A DNA stretch of 64,000 nucleotides, taken from the NCBI GenBank assembly GCA_020726505.1, contig JAHLEZ010000006.1, positions 1,736,001 to 1,800,000 on the forward strand. The letters are read 5' to 3'. The position numbers were made by a program, and so were the translations under genes. Of the stretch, positions 10,700 to 23,320 are shown piece after piece (positions within the stretch are counted from its first letter, which is position 1; each line of letters opens with the position of its first letter). This DNA comes from Leptodontidium sp. MPI-SDFR-AT-0119. Its lineage: Eukaryota > Ascomycota > Leotiomycetes > Helotiales > Leptodontidiaceae. The notes under the pieces were generated by a model that saw nothing but the letters and a program-made list of their open reading frames with translations, was not told where the DNA came from and did no database searches.

Positions 10700-12550
10700 C
10701 CCAAGATATCAGAATGTAAGCCCCCAAAGTTCCATGACCTCACATAAAGTCCAAACTAGCCTCTATCCAGTCATCCGATGCATCATACTGCACTAAAATA
10801 GCCACCAACATTCGGCTGTGGGACAGCATCCATTGGAATATCGGAGATTTGAGGACCCTATTAGATTGGCAGCTTGGCCACTCGGATAGACGATCTCGTC
10901 TCCCGATACACAACAGCCACGCCTCGTACAATTGTCCTATCATCTCTAGATATTGAGCATAAATCCCCGAGATGCTGGGGAGCTCGCCGTCTGATTGGTG
11001 GCTTTTACGGTGTGCATTGCGTTGATGTCCATGGTCGGAATTAACGTGACGCGCCAATATACCACAGCTGCGCCTCAATTTAGGCGGCATGGCGGCTGCA
11101 ACCTTCTTATGACTTCATCTGTAAAGAGGAGCAATTCCATCAGGAATACAAAGCCCTTCATGGCTCTGGAAAGATACCGAATGGAACCCTTGGGTTGATT
11201 CGTTGTGAGGTGGCAAATCGAACAGTCTCGCCTACCTTCAGGTAATTGGAAGAGGAAAAATTCCTGGGCTGGAAGATATTGGTTTGGATATTCAACATCC
11301 CTGCAACCGCATTCGTTAACATACGATAGGGCATTCTCCAGAGACTAACACTCAGCGTCCACTCCAGTGTGAGTCAAACGACAGACTTCAATCGACTTCC
11401 TTGTTCGATCTCAAGATTTGAAATTCGACGCCATTCAGACCCCATCTGCTTACTTCATCCTGTGAAGATGTCTTCGTAATACAAATACGCCACCAAGTAC
11501 GGCCGTATCAGCAATATAATGCTTCTTCAAACACCGAGACACCCAAAACATCCGACCAAGGAGCAACGCACACAAAATGCGCCAGGGCGGCGGGAAACGT
11601 AAAGAAACAACCCACTAAGCAAAGAACAGTGCTATTCAAAAACTCAAATCGAAATTCAGCATCCGCGTTAAGGTTCCAGATAAAGTTTATGCGAAGACTA
11701 CCTTGTCACCCGCAGCACTACTGAGCCTGACAATCATCACATAGCCGAAACTTTCTGGCTAGCAGTGAACATGGTCGCGGGTTGCTGCCGTTTCAATGAC
11801 AGAGTTTTGAGAGCGAGTCATTGCAGCCAGAGACTTGGTATCAGAGCTAAGCCTCTACAAAATCGAGATGGAACGGCAATTCCAAACTCTCGAGAAGCAG
11901 AGTCATCCCCTGCGTGGAGGAGGTAGAAGTCGATTATAATATAAGAAAACAAAAGAACAGAAGGTTATCCTGAAGCTGCAGCTGCAACTCTGCATTGCGC
12001 AAGACTACGCACGCAATAAATTGTGAATTAAGGAAGAGATCACCTAGAAATATCACAACAAAAGCTGAGGTAAGAGGAAGGATATTAAGAAAGTCGTCCT
12101 CCCAATTGAGTCAACATTGTTGCCTTGAATGTACGGAAGTCGTCTCTTAATCGGTTCTGTCCTGGATTGCTGCACGAGTCGCCTGAATTCAGCTCCCATG
12201 CCCGTTCGAGCTGGGTGTATAGTAGATTCAACATCGAGGAAAAGGGACTTGATGTTGCTGTTGGCCAAGGGTGCCAGGCTCATTCTCATGGAGTCAGCCA
12301 AACTTAACCACACCACGTCGAAGTGTGATGCCGAGCATCCCCAACTCAATGCGCGCTCTTGTTGCAGCAATATCGACAAATCTATTGAGAGCTCCCATCA
12401 AAATGTCGCGTCGAGGCGCTGTCTGCGTGCTCAAGATTACCTCCTCGCGTGTTTGTTGCCTCCGACCATACAGCTCTCCATTGTTTTGATCTAGCAGTCC
12501 GCAGCCGAGCTGTCCGAGTCTAGGGAGGAAACGAAAGCCCCGATATGTGT
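10700..12550. other. Intergenic, no supported gene
   Basis: Only short ORFs. On the minus strand a frame around 12480-12310 reads NRFVDIAATRARIELGMLG and looks coding, and another overlaps it at 12379-12053, but neither has a start, splice context or family I recognise. They may be a gene relic. Confidence 0.3.
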
Positions 12551-12588
12551 AGATGGAGATGTGAATAGAATATTACATTGTCCGATTA

Positions 12589-12861
12589 TCATTGGCGTCC
12601 ACCAGCTTCAATTTCGCCGGTTGAGGAGCTGAGGTCGTGTACGTTGAAGAGGAGCGCGATGTCTGCTTCGGATTCCGCGGTGATCGATGGGTCTGCTGTG
12701 GATCCTGTCAGTTTTTGGAGGAGGATGGTAAGAACATGACTTACTGCTGTGTTCTTGAGCAAGCCTGATGGAAAAGAGTCGCTCTGCGGCGTTAATTCAA
12801 AAAAACCAATAGGATTAGCAAACCCCGAGTGGGGTGAGGGAAATTGGGGATCCATGGCCAA
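12589..12861 (-). CDS. Possible small unidentified protein
   Basis: An ORF beginning MAMDPQFPSPHSGF at 12861 and running to 12589. A possible 40-bp intron within it (GTAAGT...GACAG) would change the end to KLKLVDANDNRTM with a stop at 12572. I recognise no family. A plus-strand ORF (ATG at about 12855, or 12749 in the same frame, to 13111) overlaps it, and only one of the two is likely real. Low confidence for both. Confidence 0.25.
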   Translation of the reverse strand: MAMDPQFPSPHSGFANPIGFFELTPQSDSFPSGLLKNTAVSHVLTILLQKLTGSTADPSITAESEADIALLFNVHDLSSSTGEIEAGGRQ

Positions 12862-13159
12862 CCTGGTAGAACGCTACAAGAAAGCCATCATCCAGGACCT
12901 GGAAACGCACAATATAGCCTCGTCAACACAGCTTCGATATCTTCATAGCCACGGCTTCTACGAAGAAGCTTCTCCAGGAAGGTTCACCAACCTTGGGGTC
13001 AAGGGACGACAGGCTTTGGAGAAACCACAACCGAACGGCACAATCCCATTATTACCCCTTTGGGGATTACATTCCCTGAAACACTTCAGTTCACTCAGGT
13101 TACACAAGTAGGCTATGACAGAGCAAATTTTCCTTCTTCCAGAGGCATGCATCGCGGGT

Positions 13160-16100
13160 ATATCATCGTTACGCTCGCGAATACGACAAATTAGCTCATT
13201 GATTACTTATCCCCCTCATAACGAATGAAATCTCAAGATTGAACCGCCGTTGCCACGGTTCTGGTAAATCCCAACCAGCCCCCTGTGTCAGAAGTTTAAT
13301 ACCTTGCTTGGCGTGGTGGTGTCAATGGTTGCTGGTGATGGAGAAATTATCTATTTGGGACTGTCTGTTTAGTTTCTTTTCTTTTTCTTTTTTTCTTGTG
13401 GATGAAGAATGAATGGTGGCAGGGGCTAAATTGATTCTATCTTTGGAAAAGATAAGAGGGCTTTGAGATCGAGGCTTTGATTGTTCAGCTCATGATGTGG
13501 ACGCCAACTGATTTGCTAAGGCTGGCGGATATTGACACATTAGTCAGATTTTAGTAGAAGAAAATCCTTGTTCTGCGAACTGGTAAATGATATATATCTT
13601 GTTCGGTCTTTGGCCTCCACATCTTGGCCCCTTCTTGCATGGGTAGGTAGATGCCCGCATCTCTTGTGTCACCTTGCCCATACTTTTCATCCCCATATCC
13701 GCACCCCAGGATCCTCACTCCGCCGTGGCTACCCTTGGTCCGCTCAACGTGAAGTGCATTCGGCCCACCTCGGCGGTATTCGGAAAGAGTGTACTGAAGC
13801 TGGAGTCAGCCGACTTGTGTTATCATTCCTAACTTCGAGCCGAGCGGCTCTTGACCAGTCTCCTATTCGAGCAATGCGGGCCCGAACAGATGAAGAGAAC
13901 TCTGCTGTGAACTCTGCCGCAAACTCTGCTGCTTGTTTGGTCTTCATGGTGTTATTCACATTTCAGTGAACGGTCAAGGCGATATGGTAGTGGCGAGGTC
14001 ACTGACTTCGCCGAACGGCGATCATATGTAGACGCCGGTGGCACCAAAGGATATCTGATTGCTGGCTGTCCGAAGTTCAATCGAAGAAAAGGGTAACTAC
14101 AGTATTGCCCAGAACGGCAGTCGGCGGCATGCAGACAACGGTATATCGAATAAGAGACTCAAATTGTTCATCCCCAAAATGTAAAGTGGTGTTTGGGGCT
14201 GGAAGTCAGTGGAAGTCCAGTCTTGTGATTTCAAAGAAATTCCATCCATCTCCAACCTCATCGCTCAGCCCGATGGTCGGTTCCAATACTGATTTGCCCC
14301 GACAACATTCGAATGTCAATAGATATCCAAATGGCCTGTTAGTTTTGGTTTGTAACACAGAATCTGGGGAAGTACATGTCCGAGCCTCGGCAATGTATTC
14401 TTCGGAGAATACTTGTGGACGATATTTGGAAGCGATATCTCCACGTAATCCTGTTATCAGATCTTTATGCCGACCCCAGACCTACGCAGCACCCAAGAGT
14501 TGTCTTCGGGATAGTGGAGATCCGAAATTCCATGTGATGGGAGTTTGCCATCAGCTTCGTGGATCATCTGCATGGTTTGGGCTCCAGTATCAGGACAGAA
14601 ACAATCGGTCGCGCCGGATGGTTATCTCCTTGTGATATCTCTATTGCCGAATAATTAACCCAGTGGATGATTCTACCTGGAAGTCGGCATTTTCTCTTGA
14701 TCTCGGTCCGGTCTTCGGAAGTCGATTGTTGTCATGGAGCATCTGTAACCATTAAATCGCCCCTTTATGCTGAGAAGCACACCCCCAAAAGTACTAGGTA
14801 ATTTGCATTCAAATACAATCCACAGTTTCTGAAGATCTAGGCCTTGAATATGATGTAGTTGCCAGGATATGCGTATCCTTGGTTATACCTGCTGGTATTT
14901 GGCAAGAAAGTCAATTCGTTTGATGGTTGTGGGCCGTGCGCTAGGTAGTCACCTCAGCCCTCGAGAGGTCTTTTACAATCACCGCGGCGTCTCTCGAAAA
15001 CTTCCCCAGAGTTTGAAGTGAAAGATACATACACACTTTGGAGACTCAAGATTTGAAGAAGAAGCTGCGGATAGTGAGTACGGCAGCTCTCCACATCCAA
15101 ATCCAATCCAAGATGTAAACCAAGACAGGCATGCTCGGCATTTGTTGACCCTGCATCATGCTCTGTATATGCAAGACAACATAAACATGTACTCAGGGAT
15201 GCGGACAGGGCTTAGAAGGCGCATTGTGGTGCTCTTTTGTCACCAACGGATCTTGGCGGTCATACGAAGAAGCAGTTCCCTGGAAACCGGTGATAGTGCT
15301 ACCAAAATCCTCCGCTCTTGGCCTTCTCAGCGTCGATGTATCAAAACAGAGGTGTCCTTGAAGACTGACACTACCGACTTAGGGCTCCTAGAGATAGACA
15401 ACTTTCAGAAAAGAATCGGGCGGAAATATTTGGCCCCTGAATAGGAACGGACCGGCGTACCGGATTTGTCGAAACCAAGTTGACCCCCGTAGGGCAAATG
15501 CACGGGGATTATTCATCCCAAGATGTCTGGTCGGTGCATGGGCTGGATATTGGCGAGCATGACGACGTCTATCAAAATCAGTTCATACTCTACGAACCCC
15601 AGAGGGGCAAATGAGGCATGATTGAGCGAGGCACTTACCACAAGGAGCAAGTAGGTTTGGAGCAGGATTTGTCACAAATCTCCTGGCGTCGCTTACACTG
15701 CAGACAGGACTTGGGATGATTCGGGCATGAATTGAACTTTATTAATATGTTGCATGCAATATGCCCTTCTCCGTTGAGGATATTTGAGTCTTCTGAATCG
15801 TTAGGTCAGATGTATGTGTTGGTTGGTAAGATTTTAGCTAAAAGTCGTCCACTACAGTCAGCTGCAGCGAGAAGCAGCAACAGCAGCGGCAACGGCCGCA
15901 GACACAACCATCCATCTCGTTGGCTGCATACTGGGGCACGAATGGACTCGTGTGGGCTACTCGCAGCTCACCAATCGTCGATTCGCCCAGCCCAGCTGTC
16001 GCTGTATAGCAGCTCGTCCACGCCGTCTTGGTGCGCTTGTATTCCTGTCACAGCCGTACAACCTTGGCCCTTTTAGCGAATGTGCACCCACCGCCACTGG

Positions 16101-16250
16101 GTGAAAAGGGGAATGGAGTTGGGGTCTTGGACAATGCTCTAACTCGCCACTGCGTAGATAGCGTCCTGCCTATGGTTGCGCGACATAGCCATTTCTTGTG
16201 GAGGCCATGCAAGCTGAAATGGCCTGGAAGTCATAAGGAGATCAGGTCGC
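13160..16250. other. Gene-poor 3.1-kb stretch
   Basis: Contains ORFs up to 176 codons (14105-14635, plus), but their composition is not protein-like and no domain or splice pattern is seen. I see no RNA gene, repeat or element. Confidence 0.4.
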
Positions 16251-16253
16251 AAC

Positions 16254-16261
16254 TATAAAAG
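16254..16261 (+). promoter_or_regulatory. TATA box of the AhpD/CMD-like gene
   Basis: TATAAAAG, 136 bp upstream of the ATG at 16397. Confidence 0.5.
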
Positions 16262-16396
16262 TTCTGCATTGCCAAAAGCTTGTAATTTCTCTTGACCCTA
16301 GCAGCCTCCGAGTCGACAATTTTGAGTTTGAGAAATCATCACTTGACACCGCTCCACCTCGCAATTGAAGATTAGCCGCACATAACGACAACCACG

Positions 16397-16998
16397 ATGT
16401 CTCCAGTTCGAATTCCCTACCGCCCCGCCAGCGTCCTGCCAGTTGGTATCCCACCACTCAATCTGTTTCGCATGTGGGCGCACTCGCCGTCGACATTACC
16501 CCACGCAATTTCCTTGGGAACGGCTTGTTTTCGAGACACTTCTCTTTCACCATATCAACGAGAATTGGTTTGCTTGCTGAACGCCCAACGTTTATGCTGT
16601 GAATATCAATGTAAACAGCACATTCAAATTGCGAGGACAACTGGGGTCTCGGATAGCCAAATTGAAGCGCTTAGTGCTGGGAACATTACGTCGGACGTGT
16701 GGTCGAATCAGGAGAAAGCCTTGCTCGCGTTTGTCGACGAGGTCATTGCCGGCCCTGAGATTAGCGATTTGGTATTCGACAATGCTAGAAGATGCTTTAG
16801 TGATCAAACGCTGGTAGAGGTTGTGACTATGCAGGTAAGCGGTATATCCACATGATTATGTATTGAACTCACTAAGGGGTTTAGGGGTTTTACTACAGTC
16901 TAGCGAGAATCGCGACGGTATTCCGGGTGGACCTTGAGCATTCCAGCAGAGCTGATGCCCAAAAGACCCAGGAAGCTAAAGGTGGCCAGGGCATCTAG
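16397..16998 (+). CDS. Carboxymuconolactone decarboxylase (AhpD)-like protein
   Basis: Two exons, 16397-16834 and 16885-16998, joined over a 50-bp intron (GTAAGC...TTTAG), give 183 residues. The central part reads RLCCEYQCKQHIQIARTTGV followed by S-x-x-Q-I-x-A-L and a W-S-x-x-E-x-A-L-L-x-F helix. This matches the E-Y-x-x-x-x-x-H-x-x-x-A-x-x-x-G pattern of the AhpD/CMD fold, and the second exon supplies the usual GFYYSLARIATVF helix. Family members are small helical proteins: peroxidase partners in bacteria, and widespread enzymes of unknown substrate in fungi. Two cysteines precede the histidine, but not in the canonical C-x-x-C spacing, so peroxidase activity is not implied. The gene is convergent with ATG22. 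Confidence 0.85.
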
Positions 16999-17250
16999 GT
17001 AGTGGTGGAAACGTGCGAAGCATGGGTGCTGGAATTCGGCCTGCTTAGAAGACTTGATGATTGCCGGCGTACTGGTTGATGGGTTGCGGGAACTGGGGTC
17101 AGGGATGAGAGAGCGCTGATTTATTCTTGCTCCTGGATATGGGTAAAGAAAGTGTAGCGGGAAGAGAATACAAGGCCGGGATCAACTGTGTATCCTAAAG
17201 TTGTTTCCGTAAGAAACCAGAGTCATTACAGGCGTTGTGGTAAGGCTAGA

Positions 17251-19304
17251 CTAATCATGGTCTGCCATCAAGCCCTCAGTTTCATGAAGTTCAGTTCCAA
17301 CTTGGACCCCAGACTCTCCTTCAAAGCCTTGCTGAAGGATCCCAGCAGTCCTTGCAGCATCATCCCGTCCCTTCTCCGCATCAACCATGAGTATAAGCGG
17401 CGCTGGCAGCGCAATGAGCACTGCCAGAAAAGCAAAAGCGGGCCTGATCTGTCCTGTTGCATCTACAATGGCTCCAACGACGGCAGGGCCGACAGCTGAG
17501 CTTCCTTTGTCGGTGATAGCGTACAATGCATAGAACGCAGCCTCGCTTCCTGGCGGGATCAATAGGCCAAAGAACGATCGACAGTAGGAAGACAAACCGC
17601 CCATGACGAACCCATGGATGAATCCTATACGAGCCTGTTGATTAGAATAGTGATTTGGGGAACAGGGCGATGCATTAGCACTCACCGAGGGGGTAGATTT
17701 CCCAGGATTGTTGCAAACCACCTACGCCCCAGGATTTTACCAACGGGATGTAGCCCAGAAGACCATACAGGGGTATTATCTCCATCAAGGCGATGCAAGC
17801 GACGATGGTTCGATTGGTCTTAAGCTTGAAGTGGCGGGAGATAAGAGGCCAAGTAAAGGCACCCGCGATGCCAGAGGAAGTGGCGGTGATTGACAGAAGT
17901 GCAATTGCTACGGTTCCCATCTTGAGTTCAGTGCGAGCAAAAAGTATTGCGGTTCCCGAGACAGTAGCAATCGCATCGGAAAGTAGAAACCTTACCGAGG
18001 GGTGAGCATGTAATTTTGAATGCCGAAGGGGGCTGCAGAGGAAACTGGCTCATGGACTCCCCAATAAATGCCACAGCGGCAATGGAGAATAAGCTTACCA
18101 TGCGATCAAGAAGATTACCATCTGTCTTAGTCTCACAGCCACCTTTATCGTCTTCCAGACCGACGCCCAAGAAAAAGCTATGTACGCCACGCAGTGTCTC
18201 CACAGACTGCCGTTCGAGATGGTCTTGAGAAGCGGGCCTGGCCGATCCCGAAGCCAGATAGAAGCAGGAATGGTAAATGCTAACCACCAACAGCCAACCA
18301 TGAGCAAAACTAGGCGGAGAGGAAGGGTCGAAGATACTGATAGCTTTGACATGCCAAACAGCAACATTATGCTGAGGACTTGAACGAAGACTGCAGCGAT
18401 GTATCCTATGCCGACCCCTTTCGAGGAGATTTTTGTAGAAAGCTTGAGCGCCGCAGAATCTGCCTCGTTGCCCGTCAGTTTCGCAGTGGGGTCCAGGCCC
18501 TCATCGATATCAGAAGTCGCTCTTCCGTTGAAAGCTGGATGAGCTGCTGTTGATGCATCGCCCATACGACCCGGAACACCACCCTGGACTTGGGGGTGGT
18601 TTGCTACAAGGAGTGGTAGAAAGGAGTTGAGAATGACGAAGGATGAACCAAGACAGGTTACTCCAACTACAGCCAAAACAGAACCTACGAGGAATATCTG
18701 AGGGACCACAAAGATAAACAGTGCTGACGAGAGTCCACCAGTTACGCCAAAACTAACAAGGAACTTCTTTCGGTAGCGCCCTGACGGTGGTGAGATAGGC
18801 GATTCAGTGAGCAAGGAAGGACAACTAACCACGGTCTGCAACTGCACTGAAGGTCACAAGTGCCAAAGCCTGAACAAACACGGCTAGGGAAAACGTGTAC
18901 AACGCAAATGACGAAGTGGTCATATTCCCAAGAGCGGGAATTACACATTGATGATTGGTGTCATGTTCAGTATCGGGTCCTGCGGCCCTCACGAGTAATC
19001 CAGCCACGGAAGCCGCAGGACTCCCGCTGTCCGGTTTAACCACACAGGATGTGGTGTTGTCTGACCACAAGACGCCCCTCTCCCTAGCTAATTGTTCCAA
19101 AGCCACCGGAAGAAAGGATCCTGCCAAGCTTTGTTAGATGAGCAAATATGAATAGCCTCAAAGAAGCTTACCGACTCCACACACGGCAAAGACTTCTGCG
19201 GCAAGTCCATAGGCGTAGAAGCCTTTCAACTCTCGTGAAGTGGTCGGCGAGACATCTTCTCCCTCATATCTTGGACTTCTCCTTCTTGGAATTCCTTGTT
19301 CCAT
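17251..19304 (-). CDS. ATG22: Autophagy-related protein 22, vacuolar amino-acid effluxer
   Basis: Five exons: 19304-19172, 19120-18830, 18780-18099, 17990-17686 and 17624-17251; all phases close and the product is 594 residues. Atg22 is a polytopic vacuolar membrane transporter of the MFS clan that exports leucine and other amino acids released by autophagy. The hallmark N-terminal segment reads [21 protein letters not shown] lumenal loop with cysteines follows, then many hydrophobic helices, a long hydrophilic central loop (residues about 215-275), and the conserved C-terminal half with [37 protein letters not shown] and [17 protein letters not shown]. The length matches fungal Atg22 (about 600). 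The third intron (17991-18098, 108 bp) contains a tempting alternative acceptor, but only the chosen one gives the conserved [13 protein letters not shown]. The gene appears intact. Confidence 0.95.
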
Positions 19305-21353
19305 CGAGCCGAGTTGGGGCTAAAAAAGTAGAAATCGAAATATAATTTAGATCCACGACGGCTGATCATATAATGAGATATGACTGTGTCGTTCCTAGTG
19401 TATGAAATCTCGAAAAAAAAATTGCTTCTAGCATTACTAAGAGCTTCGGAAAGCCGGCAGTGTTCCTAAGCAAGCGATGACATCACGTGGAGGATCTTGG
19501 AAGTAACTGTGAAATAGGATATGTTGTGAACCGTTTATTAATATGAAATTTTGACTTGGGAGACATGTAAATCGCGGAGGAGACATGGGCTCGTTTGGTA
19601 CATCGGTGATGCAGGTACTTGATGATTTTGTGTGGTGAGAAAAGTACCCAGAGCGCCACAGGCGGGAAGATCGCCACCGCCTCAGTGGCAGAATCACCCA
19701 AAGTGGACAAGTGACACCTTATTTCAGCCTCGACGCCTTGTGAAGTTCTTCGTCACAACTTCGTCCCTTCAACATCACGATATCTATGAGTGACAGCTGC
19801 GTACACAAGCTCGAGAAAGACGCGGAATAATTACCTGGCCTCTGCCGACGCCTGGAAATCGTCCGAGGAGTATTTTGCTTTCGTGGGCATCAAAATCACA
19901 GCTTGGCTATGTCAACCTACGAAGTCAACCTATGAAGAAGCTTCACCAGTCCTTGGAGACGCTACGAGCGAACGGGAAAGCGGCAGACATCATGATGGCA
20001 AAACGTTAAGGATATGTAGGATGCGAGGTGGGACCAAGTAGTCTCCAAAGGCGTTGAATAACGAGGCCAAATCGTTGAACCCACGCGTCATTCCTGGTTG
20101 TACGGGACGAGATGCCGCTCAGCCCGTTCTACTCAGTCATTGATTATGGACTTATCCGCGGAAAGTATATAACATCATACTGTCTGGTTGAGGCTACGTC
20201 TTGTGGGTTTGTGGCTTGCCCAGGCCGTAATCGTACCCCAGGAGAGGCTGTTGGATCACTCTCCCGTTTTGGGTATGTCCGAACGGCACTCATTGAGTTG
20301 GGATACATCAGATATCAACAAAAACCTCATTACGGAGCCTGAGTAAGCATATATCAGCAGAATTTGCCTTGGTTTCGCAGAATACGCTAGTTCGGATGAT
20401 GGATACGATTACGAGACCACATCCCGATTGATAAGGCTGTGGGCATAATCAAGGGGATTCATTCTCAGCGCTGTCCATCACCATCGTATGTTTAAAGGAC
20501 GCGTCACATCTCCAAAGCCTTGGCGAATTGTGTTGCTCCTAATCTTGCTGATTTGCTGATTAATGGCAATTGCTTACCGAGTATAGCTCCGATGATACAC
20601 CGAGCAAGCTTCTTCTCCGAATCGCCTCATTATTGATCTGCCCATTTGGCAAGATAGAGCTGCTTTTGGGAATACGATTGGATTCTGCTGGCAAATGTGG
20701 CACCATGAGTCCATGACATTGGTGCGGTTGTTGCATCAGCATGGGATCCAATGATAATTCCGACAATGGGGAGTGGGGCGACCACTGAGGAGGCTTCTCG
20801 CCGCATATCAAAGACGGTAGGAGCACTTGGATCGGTCTGGACTCACCACATGGATGTGAATAGTTGGGATCTGTCCTGGGATTCCTGGCATCTTCGTCAC
20901 CGAGACTGGTTAAGGAATCCCGTTCAACGTAACAGGCAAGCAAGTTTACTCGGGATAGACCTGCCTCCATGGAAGTTCGGTTTTCGGCACAGCAGAGGAC
21001 AGAGCCAGGGTTAGATGATATCTACCGAGGTCAACTATATCTGCATTCGGCACAAGAGAAAATTGCCACAGCGTCGACCAGCAAATTCCAGAATGCAAAG
21101 ACTCGTTGGTGATCTGGCAAGTCATCGTCAAGTGTGGCAATCATCGAACCCTCGAACCGAGTGAGACTCATGGGGCGATGAATGCCGCTGCTGAGCGCCT
21201 GCTTAAGCACGGCTGTCCCTGGCCTTGACTACTTTGGTCCATTCAATTGGCGGAGTTGGCAAAGGATGCACTTTCAAGCGAGAGAGCCTTCTATTGTCAA
21301 TATTTACTTCCCCCTCATCTCCTTTCCACTTATTTACAAGTCTTCCATCCCAA
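19305..21353. other. Intergenic, no supported gene
   Basis: About 2 kb between two minus-strand genes. Small ORFs only; no repeat or RNA gene recognised. The first few hundred bases upstream of 19304 should hold the ATG22 promoter. Confidence 0.4.
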
Positions 21354-23320
21354 TCACAGCTCCTCCTGTCCATTTGTCCCCTCAATCACCTCCACCTTGC
21401 CTTTGCCGCTCTTCGTCCTCACCAAATGAAACTTTTCCTGCCTTCCCCAAACCCACTCCCACCCCTTTTCTCCACCCTTCCAAAGAACGTCCTCCTCCTG
21501 ATAAAACATCATCGTCGCATTCCTCTCCGGCACAAAATGCTCCACTGACAACTCAATACTATAATACGTGTGATTCAACAGAGGCAAATCGCCCAGCACC
21601 GGAACTCCACCCTGGAGGTTCGTCATCCCGATCAACGTTCCGGCTGAGTGACCCCAGTCGCCAATTGGATGGCAGTAGATCTTCCCCTCGAAACCTTCGT
21701 CGTGCATTTGGTCCAGGCTGGCTTGGAGGATGGAGTTTCCTGTCGAGCCGACTTTCATATGTGAGATTACGATGTCTTGCAAACGGTTGGCTTTTGCGAG
21801 ACCGGCTTTAAGGCCGGAGGGGATGGAAGATTCGTCTTCGTCTGGGTACAGGACGTAGGCTAGGTGTTGGGTGTCTGTGTTTAGACCTAGAGCTGTGACG
21901 CCGAAGTCCACGTGGAGCACTGGATGTGTTAGCATTTACATGTGGGGAATATAAAGCAGGCCAAATTTTGGACGTGGAGTGGCATTTGGATATTGAATCT
22001 GGCGATGGAGACGACCACTCACTGTCTCCGTACTGTATAACATCCCGATTCATGGCCACGAACGGTTCTTCTATGGCATCAGGAGGGCCAAAGATAGGCT
22101 CAACGCCAATGATATTCACATCAGGCTGGAACCAAGTTGTGTAATTCTGCTCTTGGATCTTCGCTCGCAGCCACCACTCAACATCCTAGATCGGACAATC
22201 AGCAACACATCACTCCCTCAATAACCAACCGGAATTCGTCAAGTTATCCACCAAAGCAGAAGAGACACAATGGAGAAAGCAAACTCACCTCTGTGGTGGT
22301 AACACCCGGCTCAATAACCCTCTCGCTGAACGCCTCCCCAATCATCGCCCAAGCCGTCTCCTGCAACTTCCTATACCACTCCAACCTCCCCTCAACCATC
22401 GTCCCAATGAACTCCACAGCCACCATCGCCCGATCGACGAACCTGCTCGTCCACTTCTCACCTAGGTTCTGCTTCATCTCGGCGAGTTCGCCGACGTGGA
22501 GACCGCTGCTGAATGCGATGTTGGCGTGGGTGTTGATTGCTATCTTGGAGGGGTTTTGGGCGGTGAGGATGCTGGCGATGGATGTGTAGACGGAGGGGGT
22601 GTTGTCGATCCTGGGGAGGGGGAGGGAGGTTAATTCAGCACCTTGTCCAATGTTCTGGGGTTGTGAAGCTCGGGAAGGGGAGGGGAGTAAACAGGAAAGA
22701 CAACTATGCGTTGCGAGAAAGAAGCCCAAAACTCATCAAAGATATATCCTAAGAAGGACTCACCATGTATAAGCAGACGGTGTTCCAGGTGTTGGATTAG
22801 CGATATAGAGATTGACAGTACGTCGACGAGCAGAGAACTGCGTTGCGGATTTGAGGGACCAGAAAGCTGTGTCTTCTGCGTATTCGCGCTGGGTCATCTA
22901 TGTCATGCCATATCATATATCAGCATCAATATAATCATCTTCCCCTCTCCCCCAATACATCAATTAGTCCGTGAAATTTTCCAAAACAAAGTGCAGGCAT
23001 CAGGTTCCATGTTTAAGGTTGAATCACGTGGGTATTTGAGTATTTGGGGACGGGATGGGACTTACAAGCCAAGCATCAACCCCCCATCTCCTCAATATAT
23101 TCGGAATATTCTCAATCCGCTCTTTCGTCCATGCATCTTGTATTTTTGCGCTCTCGCGCAGGGATGGGAGGGTGTGGTATTGGGCTTCGCGGGGCGGTGA
23201 TGAGTTCTTGATCTTGATTTCTGGGATGTGTTGTTCGAGGGCGAGGACGAGAGTGGGGGAGATGAGGAGGGTTGATGTTAGGAGGGTGAGACTTGTGTGG
23301 AGGGGGGATGGGAGGTGCAT
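21354..23320 (-). CDS. Secreted M24 (prolidase/creatinase-fold) peptidase-like protein
   Basis: Five exons: 23320-23066, 22897-22764, 22610-22289, 22185-22023 and 21919-21354, giving 479 residues with phases that all close. The N-terminus is a signal peptide (hydrophobic LTLLTSTLLISPTLVLA). An aminopeptidase-P-like N-domain contains MTQREYAEDTAFWSLK. The M24 pita-bread domain shows the metal-ligand pattern: D at about 296 in LHVDFGV, D at about 307, H at about 382 in GDWGHSAG, E in YYSIELSV and E in MMFYQEEDVLW. The family cleaves X-Pro bonds or acts on related small substrates using two metal ions. The usual GHGIG motif around the histidine is altered here, so specificity is open. The third intron is long (153 bp) and contains a decoy acceptor leading to a stop; the used acceptor gives WIDNTPSVYTS. 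Confidence 0.88.

Larger units (their letters stand above)
6800..10700 (+). ncRNA. Candidate long spliced non-coding transcript
   Basis: The interval carries a series of excellent plus-strand introns without an open reading frame joining the exons. Examples: 7750-7801 (GTAAGT, CTAAC branch, CAG), 7876-7935, 8016-8069, 8157-8207, 9140-9202 (GTAAGT, CTAAC, AAG) and 9576-9633 (GTAAGT, CTAAC, AAG). Lengths are 51-63 bp, like those of the confirmed genes here. Exons between them have different lengths modulo three and stops in every frame. The limits given are approximate: a TATA box at 6757 and loss of the pattern after about 10.7 kb. A decayed protein gene or the long intron-rich leader of an unseen gene are alternatives. 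Confidence 0.35.

Noticed and set aside
14105..14635. 176-codon ORF
   Set aside because: No domain, no intron, biased composition, and no promoter-like sequence; probably chance in a gene-poor stretch.
17991..18098. Reading the middle of ATG22 as a frame-broken pseudogene
   Set aside because: A 108-bp intron with the acceptor at 17991 restores the conserved transmembrane segment.
20560..20970. 136-codon minus-strand ORF
   Set aside because: No recognisable motif or splice structure; start is not an ATG in a sensible context.
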